Source of the DNA: Leptobacterium flavescens
GTDB lineage: Bacteria; Bacteroidota; Bacteroidia; Flavobacteriales; Flavobacteriaceae
DNA length: 64,000 nucleotides
Direction of reading: 5' to 3'
Assembly (NCBI RefSeq): GCF_010671605.1
Contig: NZ_JAABOO010000004.1
Location: 62,001 to 126,000 of the forward strand
Below are positions 26,406 through 35,048 of this stretch, piece after piece. Position 1 is the first letter of the stretch; each line of letters opens with the position of its first letter. The position numbers and the translations under genes are program-made. The notes beneath the pieces were generated by a model. The model saw only the letters and a program-made list of their open reading frames with translations, ran no database searches and had not been told where the DNA came from.

Positions 26406-27866
26406 TTATGGTTCCAGGCTGGCTCTTATCAGCTCTTCCAGTTTTTTATCGCTTGGCCTGGGGGCATCCTCGTTTATTATTTTTCCAGCCTTGTCAAAAA
26501 GCAGGTAACGCGGAATTGTCTTAACCTCATAGTTCTTATAAAGATTGGATTTTTCCCAGTTGGCAATGATATAACTGTGTTCTTCATTGGCCAGCTTTTC
26601 CATTTTTGAAGCCCTTTCCCAGGCAGCATAATCTTTATCGATCGAAATTTCAATGATCTGCAATTCGTCTGTTCCGAATTTCGATTTCAGATCTTTCAGA
26701 TATGGCATCTCTCTCCGACAGGGAGAGCACCAACTTGCCCAGAAATCAATAAGAACTACCTTGTCTTTGTGATGTGCCAGGATCTCATCGAAAGTAAACT
26801 CGCTGTCACTCACCAGATTTGTCAGGATACCGATATTTCTGTTGGACCGGTTTAGCTTCTTTTTGTTTGAATTAAGACCGGATAAAACAGCAGCCCATTT
26901 ATCTTTGATCTCTGTATTTGTGTTGATGGAATTAAACTTGTTGAGATAGCCTTCAAATTTGTTTTTCTCTACAAAAAAGATGCTTCTCAGGTAAGAGTCC
27001 AGAACAGCCAGTTTACTATCTTCCTCTAAAAGTGTTTTGTTTTCCGCGATAAAATCGAACTGAACAGAATTCGGAACTCTCTTTTGCTGTCTGAAATACT
27101 CATAAAGAACCACAGCTCTCAAATAACCGATATATGCTTTATTCTTTAGCTGTGTTTTATCATTTAAGCTTAATCCCAGACTTTGGATATCCAACTTTTC
27201 GTTTTTGTTGTTAGCTTCCCTCACCTTAGCTGTTGCCAGCTTTATTTGCTGATTTAAGCGGGCGCCGGTGTAAAAGTCGCTGGATATTTCCTTTCTGTTT
27301 TTTAGGCTGTCCAGGAGCTCCAGGGAATTATCGTATATTTTTTCAGGATCCCAGCCGGCGGGTGAAAAGCTTTCGGAAGAACTAAATTCAATAGCCTTAT
27401 TACTGATGTTTTTCCGGTAAAGCAAATAATCAAAATTGAGCTCGGCCCATGATCTTTCGCCATTGGTGATTTTAAACAGGGGATAATCTATTTGTCTTGA
27501 TGGGCTGATTTGCAGTTTTTCTACATCGATAAGCATGCTATCTCCTTTTTGAAGCTCTACTTCATAATAGAACAAAGTAAAAGGGTCACCGCCTACAATT
27601 TTTACCGGGCTTTCCGTTGGGATCGCGGTAAAGGTCTTTTTGTGCTCTTTTCCCAGATAGATCATATCGGGTTTATCCTGCATCTCATTGACAAAAAGGT
27701 TGGTGAAAAATGATTGCAGGCTGTCATTTACGCCAATTACCACCTCATTATTCTTCTTTGGCTTTTCTTTTTTTGCAATGGGCAGGTCGGGAGTACTTTC
27801 TTTTTTGTTTTCCTCTTTGCAGTTAGAAAGGACAAGCAATAATAATAGCGGGAAGAGTTTTTTCAT
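26406..27866 (-). CDS. TlpA/ResA-like thioredoxin-fold lipoprotein
   Basis: 486 residues with a lipobox (LLLLVLSNC), so exported and lipid-anchored. The N-terminal 330 residues contain a helical region of unknown fold. The C-terminal thioredoxin domain (about 355-480) has the redox motif WASWCSPCRREMP, followed by ISIDKDYAAW and the cis-proline region KTIPRYLLFDK. It most likely reduces disulfides or supplies thiols outside the cytoplasm. Confidence 0.85.
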   Translation of the reverse strand: MKKLFPLLLLLVLSNCKEENKKESTPDLPIAKKEKPKKNNEVVIGVNDSLQSFFTNLFVNEMQDKPDMIYLGKEHKKTFTAIPTESPVKIVGGDPFTLFYYEVELQKGDSMLIDVEKLQISPSRQIDYPLFKITNGERSWAELNFDYLLYRKNISNKAIEFSSSESFSPAGWDPEKIYDNSLELLDSLKNRKEISSDFYTGARLNQQIKLATAKVREANNKNEKLDIQSLGLSLNDKTQLKNKAYIGYLRAVVLYEYFRQQKRVPNSVQFDFIAENKTLLEEDSKLAVLDSYLRSIFFVEKNKFEGYLNKFNSINTNTEIKDKWAAVLSGLNSNKKKLNRSNRNIGILTNLVSDSEFTFDEILAHHKDKVVLIDFWASWCSPCRREMPYLKDLKSKFGTDELQIIEISIDKDYAAWERASKMEKLANEEHSYIIANWEKSNLYKNYEVKTIPRYLLFDKAGKIINEDAPRPSDKKLEELIRASLEP

Positions 27867-27906
27867 TGGTTTGTATAATGATGTTTAATTTTTTGTAATT
27901 ATAGCT

Positions 27907-28596
27907 TCATCCCCTGTATCCAATATTTTTTCTCCTTATCTCAAATTCTTCACAACAATAAATTTCCTGGACAAAACTATCAGCTTTATTTAATTTAAAG
28001 AACTCAAGTTTGTTTTTAACTTTAACATATTCTTTCTTCTGATTTTTGAAGCACAGCATATCTCCAAATATCGTTTTCCCATAAGGGCTATAATCCGAAT
28101 AGTTACATCCAAAACAGTTGTTAAATCTGTATCTGGGCGCTATTTGTTTTTGAATTTCATTTGCCGCGTCTTCAAAATCATAATCTACTGCAACAAATTT
28201 TTTGCCAAACATGTTCAAATTTAAAGACACTTGAAGGTCTTCAATCATACCGTTTCCTATATTTTTTCCTATTTGGACCTTCATTTCAAGCTCTTTCTGA
28301 AGAACTTCCTTTGTTTCAACATCCCTCAGGAATAATGGAAAATAAACAGTTATACTGCAATCACATAATTCATAAACAAATCCCTGACCAGAAGAAATCT
28401 TATTTAATGAAAACCGTTCTAATTCAGCTTTTGAATAACTATCATAATCTAATAATTCAAAGTCATCAAAAGAAGTACCTTCAAATCTAAATGAACCAAG
28501 TTCAAAACTCAGGTATTTAAAATCGTTTTTTATAACAATTTGTGATAAGCCAAATTTGTTTTCGAAAACCCCATTGTAGGAAACTTGATTTTTCAT
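27907..28596 (-). CDS. DUF6304-like protein
   Basis: 229 residues starting at ATG 28594-28596 (MKNQVSYNGVF). A beta-rich protein with a CxxC pair in FNNCFGCNYSDYSPYGKTIFGDMLCFKN, and a second cysteine pair (YCCEE) near the C-terminus. The CFGC-SDYSPYG segment resembles DUF6304, a family of small proteins of unknown role, sometimes near polymorphic toxins. The match is by pattern memory. Confidence 0.5.
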   Translation of the reverse strand: MKNQVSYNGVFENKFGLSQIVIKNDFKYLSFELGSFRFEGTSFDDFELLDYDSYSKAELERFSLNKISSGQGFVYELCDCSITVYFPLFLRDVETKEVLQKELEMKVQIGKNIGNGMIEDLQVSLNLNMFGKKFVAVDYDFEDAANEIQKQIAPRYRFNNCFGCNYSDYSPYGKTIFGDMLCFKNQKKEYVKVKNKLEFFKLNKADSFVQEIYCCEEFEIRRKNIGYRG

Positions 28597-28650
28597 TTTC
28601 AAATGGTTATCTGCAAATTTACAGATGCCTGTTTTTAAGTGATTCGTACT

Positions 28651-29094
28651 TTATTTTTTCAATTCCATATGTAAAATAGGATATGGTTTTCCCAGAGAGT
28701 CCAGTTCGGAGCGCTTTATTGTTTCAAAGCCGTAGTGATGATAGAAGCCTACTGCCTGTTCATTCTGCTCATTGACATCTACCTTATTTACCTCCATGTT
28801 TTTAATGGAATAATCCAATAAGGACCTCCCGATTCCCTGTCCGCGATAATCAGGATGTATAAAAAGCATTTCCAGGTTCTGATCGGCTACCCCAAGAAAG
28901 CCCATAATTTCTCCTGCCTTATTTCTTATACACCTTAATTCAACAGCATCCAGATATTTATTCAGGATAAGGGGTTTAAAATATTCAATATCCCCTTCCT
29001 GTAAAAAATCATGAGTAGCCCGAACCGAAGCTTCCCAGACATCTACTACCTGCGGGTATTCGGTTTTATTGATCGTATCTATTTGGTGATTCAT
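28651..29094 (-). CDS. GNAT family N-acetyltransferase
   Basis: About 147 residues from the ATG at 29092-29094 (MNHQIDTINK), preferred over a TTG ten codons upstream. The acetyl-CoA loop is LEMLFIHPDYRGQGIGRSLL and the C-terminal VDVNEQNEQAVGFYHHYGF is typical of the YjaB/PhnO-like branch. Substrate unknown. Confidence 0.88.
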   Translation of the reverse strand: MNHQIDTINKTEYPQVVDVWEASVRATHDFLQEGDIEYFKPLILNKYLDAVELRCIRNKAGEIMGFLGVADQNLEMLFIHPDYRGQGIGRSLLDYSIKNMEVNKVDVNEQNEQAVGFYHHYGFETIKRSELDSLGKPYPILHMELKK

Positions 29095-29180
29095 TGTTTT
29101 AGTGAGTTGTTTAAAACTATACAATTCCCGTTACAAAAGAAAATACTTCTTAAACTTTGGAGTTTAGATAATTGTAAGTG

Positions 29181-29762
29181 TCAGCTTTTTATTTCGTTTA
29201 TCAGATCTATTGTTTCCTTTATAAAATCAGTTTTTCCTAATACGTAAGCTCCCCGGTCATTTTGGAATTCGGAAGCTAATTGAAGTTTTAATTCTTCGTA
29301 TTGCCTGGCTCTTTCTCTGTTGCTCTTTAGATAATCCCGAAAGTATATTTGATCCCACATAACATTTTCTTTGGGGCACATATGTATGTGATAGATCTGC
29401 TCCTTTTTGCCTTCCAGATTATAACCTTTTCCAAAAGACATATACGCATCTATATTTTCCCGCTCAGGGACCTTGAAGTAAGAATATCCCAAATCTTCGA
29501 ATGGCTTGATAACACTTTTACTAAATAATAACTCCTTGGGGATCTCTATCATGATATCGATATATGGTTTGGACCTGATTCCCGGGATAGAAGAACTTCC
29601 AAAGTGTTCAATTCTTAAAATAATTTCCTTCTCTACATTAGAAATAATCCTGGTTTTCTCCTTTTCATATATGCCTGTCCAATCAGGATTATGTTCTACC
29701 AGCTTAATCGGAAACAACTTATTCCATTCTTCTCTGGTAAGGTCTTTTAAAGTTCGTTTCAT
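29181..29762 (-). CDS. GrpB family protein (UPF0157)
   Basis: 193 residues matching the GrpB/UPF0157 nucleotidyltransferase-fold family: VEHNPDWTGIYEKEKTRI, IEHFGSSSIPGIRSKPYIDIMIEI, HIHMCPKENVMWDQIYFRDYLKSN and REEARQYEELK-like C-terminus. The GSSSIPG plus D-x-D pattern is that of nucleotidyltransferases; natural substrate is not known. Confidence 0.88.
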   Translation of the reverse strand: MKRTLKDLTREEWNKLFPIKLVEHNPDWTGIYEKEKTRIISNVEKEIILRIEHFGSSSIPGIRSKPYIDIMIEIPKELLFSKSVIKPFEDLGYSYFKVPERENIDAYMSFGKGYNLEGKKEQIYHIHMCPKENVMWDQIYFRDYLKSNRERARQYEELKLQLASEFQNDRGAYVLGKTDFIKETIDLINEIKS

Positions 29763-29792
29763 AATTAATTTTACTATTATGTTTTGCTGCTA

Positions 29793-30656
29793 TTACTCCC
29801 CGTCAGTTTTTGGCTTTTTAGCAAGGAATTTTTTAGCCTTTAAAACAAACTCTTCCTTATTTTCACCTTCATGGGCACCGTGGGAAACATCGGGTAGGAT
29901 CCAGATATCGGAATTACTAAGGTTCTTCTTTAATCTGGCAACTTCGTCGAAATCCATCCCTTCATCATCATCGCCCATCATGATCAAAACCTCCGCCTGT
30001 ATTTGCTGAATCTCTTTATCGCTTAGATATACCACATAATTCTGGAACTGATGCAATATCCCTCTGATATGCGCATCACTTGCATGCAGTTCTTTTAACC
30101 AGGGAAAGTCATCCAGGTTCTCATAGGTATAGGTTTCCAGGTAATGGGGGAAGTCATTGACATTCCATGTTCCGACTGCTCCAATGGTTACCATGGATTC
30201 TATCAGGGCAGGATTGATCAATGCCAGCTGATAAAGGACATCCCCGCCAAAACTAAATCCAATAGCTTTGACCTTCTCCAGTTTTAAATACTGAATTAAA
30301 AAGTTAAGGTCTTCGGCAACAGCTTTTATAGATAAGTCTTCTTTAAAAACTTCCGATCTCCCGTGCCCGGTCAGATCGATCAGATATACTTCGTATTCCT
30401 TTTCAAAATCGGAGACATAGGACTTCCAGGACTTCGATGACATACTGTAGCCATGAAGCAGGAGTAAAGATTCTCCTTTTCCGTATACTTCGTAATAGAT
30501 CTTTTTTCCGTTCACCAGGGCAGATTCCGATTTTTTAGGCGCCTGGGAGAAAATATTAGTTGACATAAAAATTAAAATTATTAAAAAGGTATTTTTTTCA
30601 TTTTGGTTGTATCGATATTTATTTCTTCGCCCCTTCATAGACTTCCAGGCATTCAT
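29793..30656 (-). CDS. Secreted alpha/beta hydrolase
   Basis: 287 residues (or about 281 from a second ATG at 30636-30638). A hydrophobic segment ending in FMSTNIFSQA near residue 38 looks like a signal peptide. The hydrolase core has LLLLHGYSMSSKSW, the nucleophile elbow GFSFGGD, LMMGDDDEGM with the acid and VSHGAHE with the histidine. The start overlaps the upstream DoxX-like gene, so the two are co-expressed. Substrate unknown. Confidence 0.82.
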   Translation of the reverse strand: MNAWKSMKGRRNKYRYNQNEKNTFLIILIFMSTNIFSQAPKKSESALVNGKKIYYEVYGKGESLLLLHGYSMSSKSWKSYVSDFEKEYEVYLIDLTGHGRSEVFKEDLSIKAVAEDLNFLIQYLKLEKVKAIGFSFGGDVLYQLALINPALIESMVTIGAVGTWNVNDFPHYLETYTYENLDDFPWLKELHASDAHIRGILHQFQNYVVYLSDKEIQQIQAEVLIMMGDDDEGMDFDEVARLKKNLSNSDIWILPDVSHGAHEGENKEEFVLKAKKFLAKKPKTDGE

Positions 30657-31335
30657 TTAAGCTCCGGCCTTCCGTATGGATGCATTCGCAAAAATTGAGT
30701 CCGGCCGTTTCATTTTCAGTGCCGATAAACTGCTTCTGGCATTCAGACTGAGAGTTTCTGGGCATTACCTCATGTCCGTAAATAAAAAAGAGAATAACAG
30801 CACCAAAAGTGGCTGCAACTCCTGTAAAGAAGAGAAAGGGGAATTTATTACTGTATTTTTCAGGCTTCCCGAGGAGAACAGGCTCGGAAAACTTTTTAAA
30901 GGGTAAGATGAATTTTACCCGGTCGTAGTTCCAGAGGAGAATATACAGATTGGCAAGCACCATTAAAGGCGAAGTAACAATAGAGCCGTCAAAACGAACT
31001 GCAAATGAAAGAATACAGATATTCAGGATAATTGGAAGATATAACATGGCTCCCAGGACCACCGTTCTGGGGATCAATAAAAGAATGGCCGCACCAAGCT
31101 GAGCAATTCCGATAAAGGTGTAATAATAGGATGTATCATGCAGAGCTTCCAGATAATGACCCATCGGGTGATTGGCAGACAGGCCGCTCGCAAAGCGTTC
31201 GCCTATAATTTTGGTCAGGCCGGAAGGAATAAAACCGAGTGCCAGTGCAAACCGACAGAAAATGGAAAAGTACCAAAGCCATCTGTTTTGCCTGGCTTGT
31301 GAGTGGATCTGATCAAGCTTGGATGAAATACTCAT
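30619..31335 (-). CDS. DoxX-like family membrane protein with cysteine-rich C-terminus
   Basis: 238 residues with four N-terminal helices in a DoxX-like layout (RFALALGFIPSGLTKIIGERFASG, then YTFIGIAQLGAAILLLIPRT) and a fifth helix at about 183-205. An exported-looking C-terminal tail carries three cysteines (ECQKQF, FCECIHTE, NECLEV). The tail is unusual for DoxX. It overlaps the downstream hydrolase gene. Confidence 0.7.
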   Translation of the reverse strand: MSISSKLDQIHSQARQNRWLWYFSIFCRFALALGFIPSGLTKIIGERFASGLSANHPMGHYLEALHDTSYYYTFIGIAQLGAAILLLIPRTVVLGAMLYLPIILNICILSFAVRFDGSIVTSPLMVLANLYILLWNYDRVKFILPFKKFSEPVLLGKPEKYSNKFPFLFFTGVAATFGAVILFFIYGHEVMPRNSQSECQKQFIGTENETAGLNFCECIHTEGRSLNECLEVYEGAKK

Positions 31336-31349
31336 ATTATTGGTTTGTT

Positions 31350-32168
31350 TTAGCCGTTTGCCTTTTTGATGATGAATTGTGTTAGCGGATTATCTTCCTG
31401 CCCTAATTTATGAACTATCTGGTAATGATTAAGCTGTTCGTATTCATAGTATTCTAAAGGAGCCTTTGAGTTGTTTTGAGTGTATAAACTCCTGGATTGC
31501 TCAATAAAAAAATCGGTTTCTGCCGCCCCTACACTTAAGAGGACAGGACATTGCAGAACAGATAGATCCTTGTTTGAAACGCTGAACGCATCCACATCCT
31601 TTTCAGATAAATTCAATACTTCGTTTAAATAGCTATTTCTAATAGGATCTAAATCGAAGATACCACTTAAACTGCAAATTCCACGAATACCGGTTCTCAA
31701 TCCCTCATTCATTAAATAAGCCATTAAAGCCAGATGCCCGCCAGCAGAGTGACCCGAAAGGACCATGGCGTTGGGATCTCCGTTGTATCGTACCGCTTCT
31801 TTTCGAATCCAGTTTATAGCGCTTGTTATATCGCTCAGAAGCGTTTCCATGTCCACAGTTGGGATAAGCCTGTAGTTAACAATGCAGACAGTAATATTGC
31901 TCTTTACGAAGGGCTCTGCTACAAAACTATAACTTTTTTTGTCTAATGCCCGCCAGTATCCTCCGTGTATAAATACGTGGATGGGAGAATCGCTGACATT
32001 GGACGGGAAGATATCCATTGTTTGCAATGCAGCTTTTCCATAGTGCCGATCTAAATGATTGCGGTAGCTTTTTTTGACCCTAACGGATTCATTCTCATTA
32101 AAGTCCAGAAATTCCTGAAAATCCGGATGGCGTGATCGAAGTTTTAACTGGTTATCAGGGGTCATCAT
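31350..32168 (-). CDS. Alpha/beta hydrolase, kynurenine formamidase-like esterase
   Basis: 272 residues. The oxyanion-hole motif HVFIHGGYWRALDK and the nucleophile motif LSGHSAGGHLA are those of the HSL-like/arylformamidase group; the acid lies in LLSVGAAETDF and the histidine in YEYEQLNHYQIVHKL. Similar proteins hydrolyse N-formylkynurenine or small esters. No other tryptophan-degradation gene is in the window, so the substrate is uncertain. It is 14 bases upstream of the DoxX-like gene. Confidence 0.82.
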   Translation of the reverse strand: MMTPDNQLKLRSRHPDFQEFLDFNENESVRVKKSYRNHLDRHYGKAALQTMDIFPSNVSDSPIHVFIHGGYWRALDKKSYSFVAEPFVKSNITVCIVNYRLIPTVDMETLLSDITSAINWIRKEAVRYNGDPNAMVLSGHSAGGHLALMAYLMNEGLRTGIRGICSLSGIFDLDPIRNSYLNEVLNLSEKDVDAFSVSNKDLSVLQCPVLLSVGAAETDFFIEQSRSLYTQNNSKAPLEYYEYEQLNHYQIVHKLGQEDNPLTQFIIKKANG

Positions 32169-32240
32169 TTTTTAGCGGATTGGTAATGGTTTTAGGTGTG
32201 ATTATTTTGTAAGATAATAAAGATTCTGAAATAGAATATA

Positions 32241-32816
32241 CTACCTTAAAAAATTGATCCTGGGAATATATACCACATCTTTTTCATTACTGATCCTAAG
32301 TGTGTTTATCGATATGTAAAGTAAATTTATAAAATACATTACTCCAATAATGCGAAGAGTGAAGCTGATGCTCAGATCCTCTATAAAGCCGGTTTTTGTA
32401 AACAGAAACAGCAAAAAAGGAATAAAAAAGAGCATTATTGTCCAGCTTATCTCAAAATTGATCAGATCCCTTCCCAGCTTGTTGATGTTCTTTATTTTAC
32501 CTTTCCTCGATGTCCATAAAATAAAAGGCACTAAGATCCCGAGTAGTGGGAAAAACAGAAAAGTCAGAGCGGATAAATTCAGGAAAACCAGATATTTTTT
32601 ATCCTCTTTTATTGCCCAGTCGATCAGCTCATCAGGATTTACGTTCAATGCATCTGATAACCGTTTTAAGGTATCTCCGCTTGGCCTGGTCTGATTATTT
32701 TCAACCCTTTGGATTGTTCGCAGGCTCAAGCCTGACTCCTCGGAGAGTGCTTCCTGAGACATTCCTTTCCGGATTCTTAACTCTTTTAATCTTACGGCCA
32801 GATTATTGTTATCCAT
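32241..32816 (-). CDS. XRE-type regulator with C-terminal membrane helices
   Basis: 191 residues from the ATG at 32814-32816 (MDNNNLAVRL). An N-terminal helix-turn-helix (GMSQEALSEESGLSLRTIQRVENNQTRPSG, split as GMSQEALSEESGLS and RTIQRVENNQTRPSG) is followed by three hydrophobic helices (about 80-103, 120-140, 155-178). It is the second gene of an operon with the membrane protein at 32832-33299 (15-base gap). The operon has the phased TGACG-type sites described at 33326-33383, shared with the paralogous XRE gene at 47273-47932. Confidence 0.85.
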   Translation of the reverse strand: MDNNNLAVRLKELRIRKGMSQEALSEESGLSLRTIQRVENNQTRPSGDTLKRLSDALNVNPDELIDWAIKEDKKYLVFLNLSALTFLFFPLLGILVPFILWTSRKGKIKNINKLGRDLINFEISWTIMLFFIPFLLFLFTKTGFIEDLSISFTLRIIGVMYFINLLYISINTLRISNEKDVVYIPRINFLR

Positions 32817-32831
32817 TTGTTCCAAATATAA

Positions 32832-33299
32832 TTATACGGTTACGGGTTTTCTGTTTTTCATCACTGCCAGCGTTATTGAGCCTATTAAAAAGCCCGGGAT
32901 GATCTGAACGAGGGCTCCGTAAATCACCTGATTCAACAGTGCCTGTGTCCAATGATCAAAATAAAGACCGTAGTGAGTTCCGATTTCCCACCTGGTATCG
33001 ATCCACCAAAAAACAAAGACCGGAAATCTCGAAACCGGTGAAAATATGATCAAACTCAAAAGCAGTATCAGGTATGATCGTTTTTCCCTGTATAATTGAA
33101 CTCCCCAATAAACCGCAAATGCCAAAGTTAGCCAGAGAAGTCCGATAATGAAAATGACATTTTCGGGAAATCCTGCAAGTTCCAGAAAAAAGCGGATTGG
33201 AGTGACGAAGAAGGAAACAATAATTGCTTTTTTAGCAAGACCAAAAGCGTGTTTATATATTTTCCCCCGGCTTGATGATTTTTCTTCTGTTTTATCCAA
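32832..33299 (-). CDS. Four-TM membrane protein in XRE operon
   Basis: 155 residues starting at TTG (no ATG nearby), with a short basic N-terminus and four membrane helices (about 22-40, 47-67, 78-100, 125-148). No known family. It is the first gene of the operon with the XRE/membrane regulator, and the -7 box TACATTTG lies 27 bases upstream. The regulator may sense the state of this protein in the membrane. Confidence 0.65.
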   Translation of the reverse strand: MDKTEEKSSSRGKIYKHAFGLAKKAIIVSFFVTPIRFFLELAGFPENVIFIIGLLWLTLAFAVYWGVQLYREKRSYLILLLSLIIFSPVSRFPVFVFWWIDTRWEIGTHYGLYFDHWTQALLNQVIYGALVQIIPGFLIGSITLAVMKNRKPVTV

Positions 33300-33325
33300 T
33301 GTACAGGTGTTTTAATTGTTTGAAA

Positions 33326-33383
33326 CAAATGTACACCGGGCTCCGGACATTGATGACGTCATGTGGGTGACAATTTTATGACA
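33326..33383 (-). promoter_or_regulatory. Promoter with 11-bp-phased half-sites (XRE/membrane operon)
   Basis: On the minus strand there is a -7 element TACATTTG at 33326-33333 and no TTG -33 box. About 23 bases further upstream come three half-sites at 33357-33361 (TGACG), 33368-33372 (TGTCA) and 33379-33383 (TGTCA), starting exactly 11 bp apart. The first overlaps the palindrome TGACGTCA at 33354-33361. The position just upstream of -33 fits an activator. The same layout occurs at 47957-48015. Confidence 0.6.
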
Positions 33384-33471
33384 TCTGCGCCAGGGATGAT
33401 AGAAACTGATAAATAAGCCCTCTTTTGCTGCTGTGGAAAGTACTAAGGAGTTAGTTTTGTTAGCAGTAATT

Positions 33472-33795
33472 TTATTTTGGCTCCAGGCTCATTACATAAT
33501 CGTAACTCTCATCCAGGAGTTTTGCCACATTGTCTGCATCTTCCATCATCTCATTAGTGATCAAAATATACCCCTGCATTACAGAATTATAGGATTTATA
33601 GATCGTGGTGTTATACTCTTCCATATATTTTTTCTGCACTTCTTTTGAAAACCGTATCCCTATCTCACCGGCTTTATTGAATAGTGAAAACATATATCCG
33701 TTGGCTGAAGTAAAAGGCATGGTTTTTCCCTTGCGTTCAAAACGCGGGCATTTGGACACCAATTCGTCGTATACTTTTAGTTGCTCTTTCCACAT
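33472..33795 (-). CDS. TfoX N-terminal-like small protein
   Basis: 107 residues with RKGKTMPFTSANGYMFSLFNKAGEIGIRFSKEVQKKYM, split as the FTSANGYMFSLFNK and GIRFSKEVQKKYM segments, then a C-terminal helix YDYVMSLEPK. The shape is that of a TfoX/Sxy N-terminal-like fold without the C-terminal domain. Role in competence is not implied. It is 16 bases downstream of a VOC gene. Confidence 0.55.
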   Translation of the reverse strand: MWKEQLKVYDELVSKCPRFERKGKTMPFTSANGYMFSLFNKAGEIGIRFSKEVQKKYMEEYNTTIYKSYNSVMQGYILITNEMMEDADNVAKLLDESYDYVMSLEPK

Positions 33796-33811
33796 AATTG
33801 TTGTTTTATTA

Positions 33812-34171
33812 TTATTCTACTCCCTGGCCGAACTGAAGCAAATATCCATTACAATCGGTAATGGCAAATTCCCTCATACCATAATCAAAGGTCTCGATCG
33901 GATACGAAATATCAACTTTGTCTTTTAACTCTTTCCAAAGGTCATCAACCGGATTAGTAAAGATGTAAATACTACCGGTCATGACCGGTTTTTGATCCTT
34001 ACCTTGCCCAAAACGACCAGAGAACATTATAGAAATATCATCCCGCTCAACACGGGCCCAGTCGTCATTCATACGCGATTCGCATTTGAATCCCAATACA
34101 CTCTCGTAATACTTAATAGTATGGTCCATGTCGTCTACCTGAAGCATTGGGGATAATCCTTTTAGTCCCAT
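33812..34171 (-). CDS. VOC family protein (glyoxalase/bleomycin resistance-like)
   Basis: 119 residues with two beta-alpha-beta modules: LSPMLQVDDMDHTIKYYESVLGF and the C-terminal ETFDYGMREFAITDCNGYLLQFGQ, with a metal-ligand type glutamate in REFAITD. Typical of small metal-dependent dioxygenase/glyoxalase-fold proteins of unknown substrate. Followed 16 bases later by the TfoX-like gene. Confidence 0.85.
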   Translation of the reverse strand: MGLKGLSPMLQVDDMDHTIKYYESVLGFKCESRMNDDWARVERDDISIMFSGRFGQGKDQKPVMTGSIYIFTNPVDDLWKELKDKVDISYPIETFDYGMREFAITDCNGYLLQFGQGVE

Positions 34172-34476
34172 GTTATTATTGATTTTATATTATTTGCTAT
34201 TGCGCCTGTTTAAGGTTGATGATCAGATCTGTATTTCTGCCAAATGTCTTTTCGTATAAGGCTTTTGTCCTAATCCGTTCGATATTCATAACCAATACAA
34301 TCGATGCTATAATTTTCCTCATATCGTATTTCCAAATTACTGCCAGGGGTTAACAGAAGAGCAGCAGCGGGCAATATGCACTTGCTTTCAGATAACAAGA
34401 TACTTAATTAAACACAAAAACGGCCCGGGCAGGCACCCAAGCCGTTACTGTTTTTATAGATTACAGAGCGTTCTGT
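34172..34476 (-). other. Intergenic gap of 305 bases, with a short doubtful ORF and a terminator
   Basis: The gap separates the two VOC genes. It holds a strong terminator at 34416-34446. On the minus strand there is also a 41-codon frame at 34197-34322 (MRKIIASIVLVMNIERIRTK...) starting with ATG and ending at TAG. It has no recognisable motif and may be chance or a degenerate gene remnant. No RNA gene, repeat or convincing promoter was seen in the rest. Confidence 0.5.
34416..34446 (-). terminator. Rho-independent terminator after VOC lipoprotein gene
   Basis: The minus strand reads a stem ACGGC/GCCGT with an inner GGG/CCC pairing, then TTTTTGTGTTT. It sits about 30 bases after the stop of the VOC lipoprotein gene and is the expected end of its transcript. 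Confidence 0.75.
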
Positions 34477-34971
34477 TTAATTCGGGGAATGTAAACCGAT
34501 CCTGTTCCCTTCCGTATCCAGAAACATGGCAAAGTTGCCGTTTTCTTCATCGATCAGGGTTTTGGGAACCTCAATTTTTCCGCCGTTAAGCTCCACCTTA
34601 TCCAGGATAGGTTGAAGATCATCTCCTCCATTAAGATATATAATTACCCCGTCGGCTGAGGGTTGATAGCCGTCTCCCTTAACGATCACTCCCGAAACCA
34701 TCTGACCTTCGGATGGGAATATCCCCATTTTTGTACCTTGCATATCGATCTCTTCAATTTTAATGTCTAAAATTGTTTGATAAAACCCGACGGCTCTTGA
34801 AAATTCTATGGCGGGTATTTCAAAAATGGAAATAAAACTTTTCATATCATTGGTTGTTTGCTGTTCGGTTGAGTTAAGTTTTTGTGTTTCTGGATTAACT
34901 TTATTCGGCTTGTTGCAAGCCATAAAACTAAAGGCAAGCAGTGTGGAAGCAGTTAATAGTATTCTTTTCAT
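34477..34971 (-). CDS. VOC family lipoprotein
   Basis: 164 residues from the ATG MKRILLTASTLLAFSFMAC, a signal peptide with lipobox FMAC. A glyoxalase-fold domain follows: FEIPAIEFSRAVGFYQTILDI, IFPSEGQMVSGVIVKGDGYQPS and NFAMFLDTEGNRIGLHSPN. Most VOC proteins are cytoplasmic; an exported, lipid-anchored version is less common but known in Bacteroidota. Preceded by a GGAGG Shine-Dalgarno-like sequence only 2 bases from the ATG and by a -7 box at 34996-35003. Confidence 0.83.
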   Translation of the reverse strand: MKRILLTASTLLAFSFMACNKPNKVNPETQKLNSTEQQTTNDMKSFISIFEIPAIEFSRAVGFYQTILDIKIEEIDMQGTKMGIFPSEGQMVSGVIVKGDGYQPSADGVIIYLNGGDDLQPILDKVELNGGKIEVPKTLIDEENGNFAMFLDTEGNRIGLHSPN

Positions 34972-34995
34972 TTCCTCCGGTTTAAATTGACAATA

Positions 34996-35003
34996 CAAAA
35001 TTA
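34996..35003 (-). promoter_or_regulatory. -7 promoter element of VOC lipoprotein gene
   Basis: The minus strand reads TAATTTTG, matching TAnnTTTG, 25 bases upstream of the ATG. The AraC regulator gene at 35049-35864 ends 45 bases further upstream and may regulate this promoter. Confidence 0.45.
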
Positions 35004-35048
35004 AATTACCGGTGAGGGGTGAAATTGTAAAAATGCGACACTTCCGGT

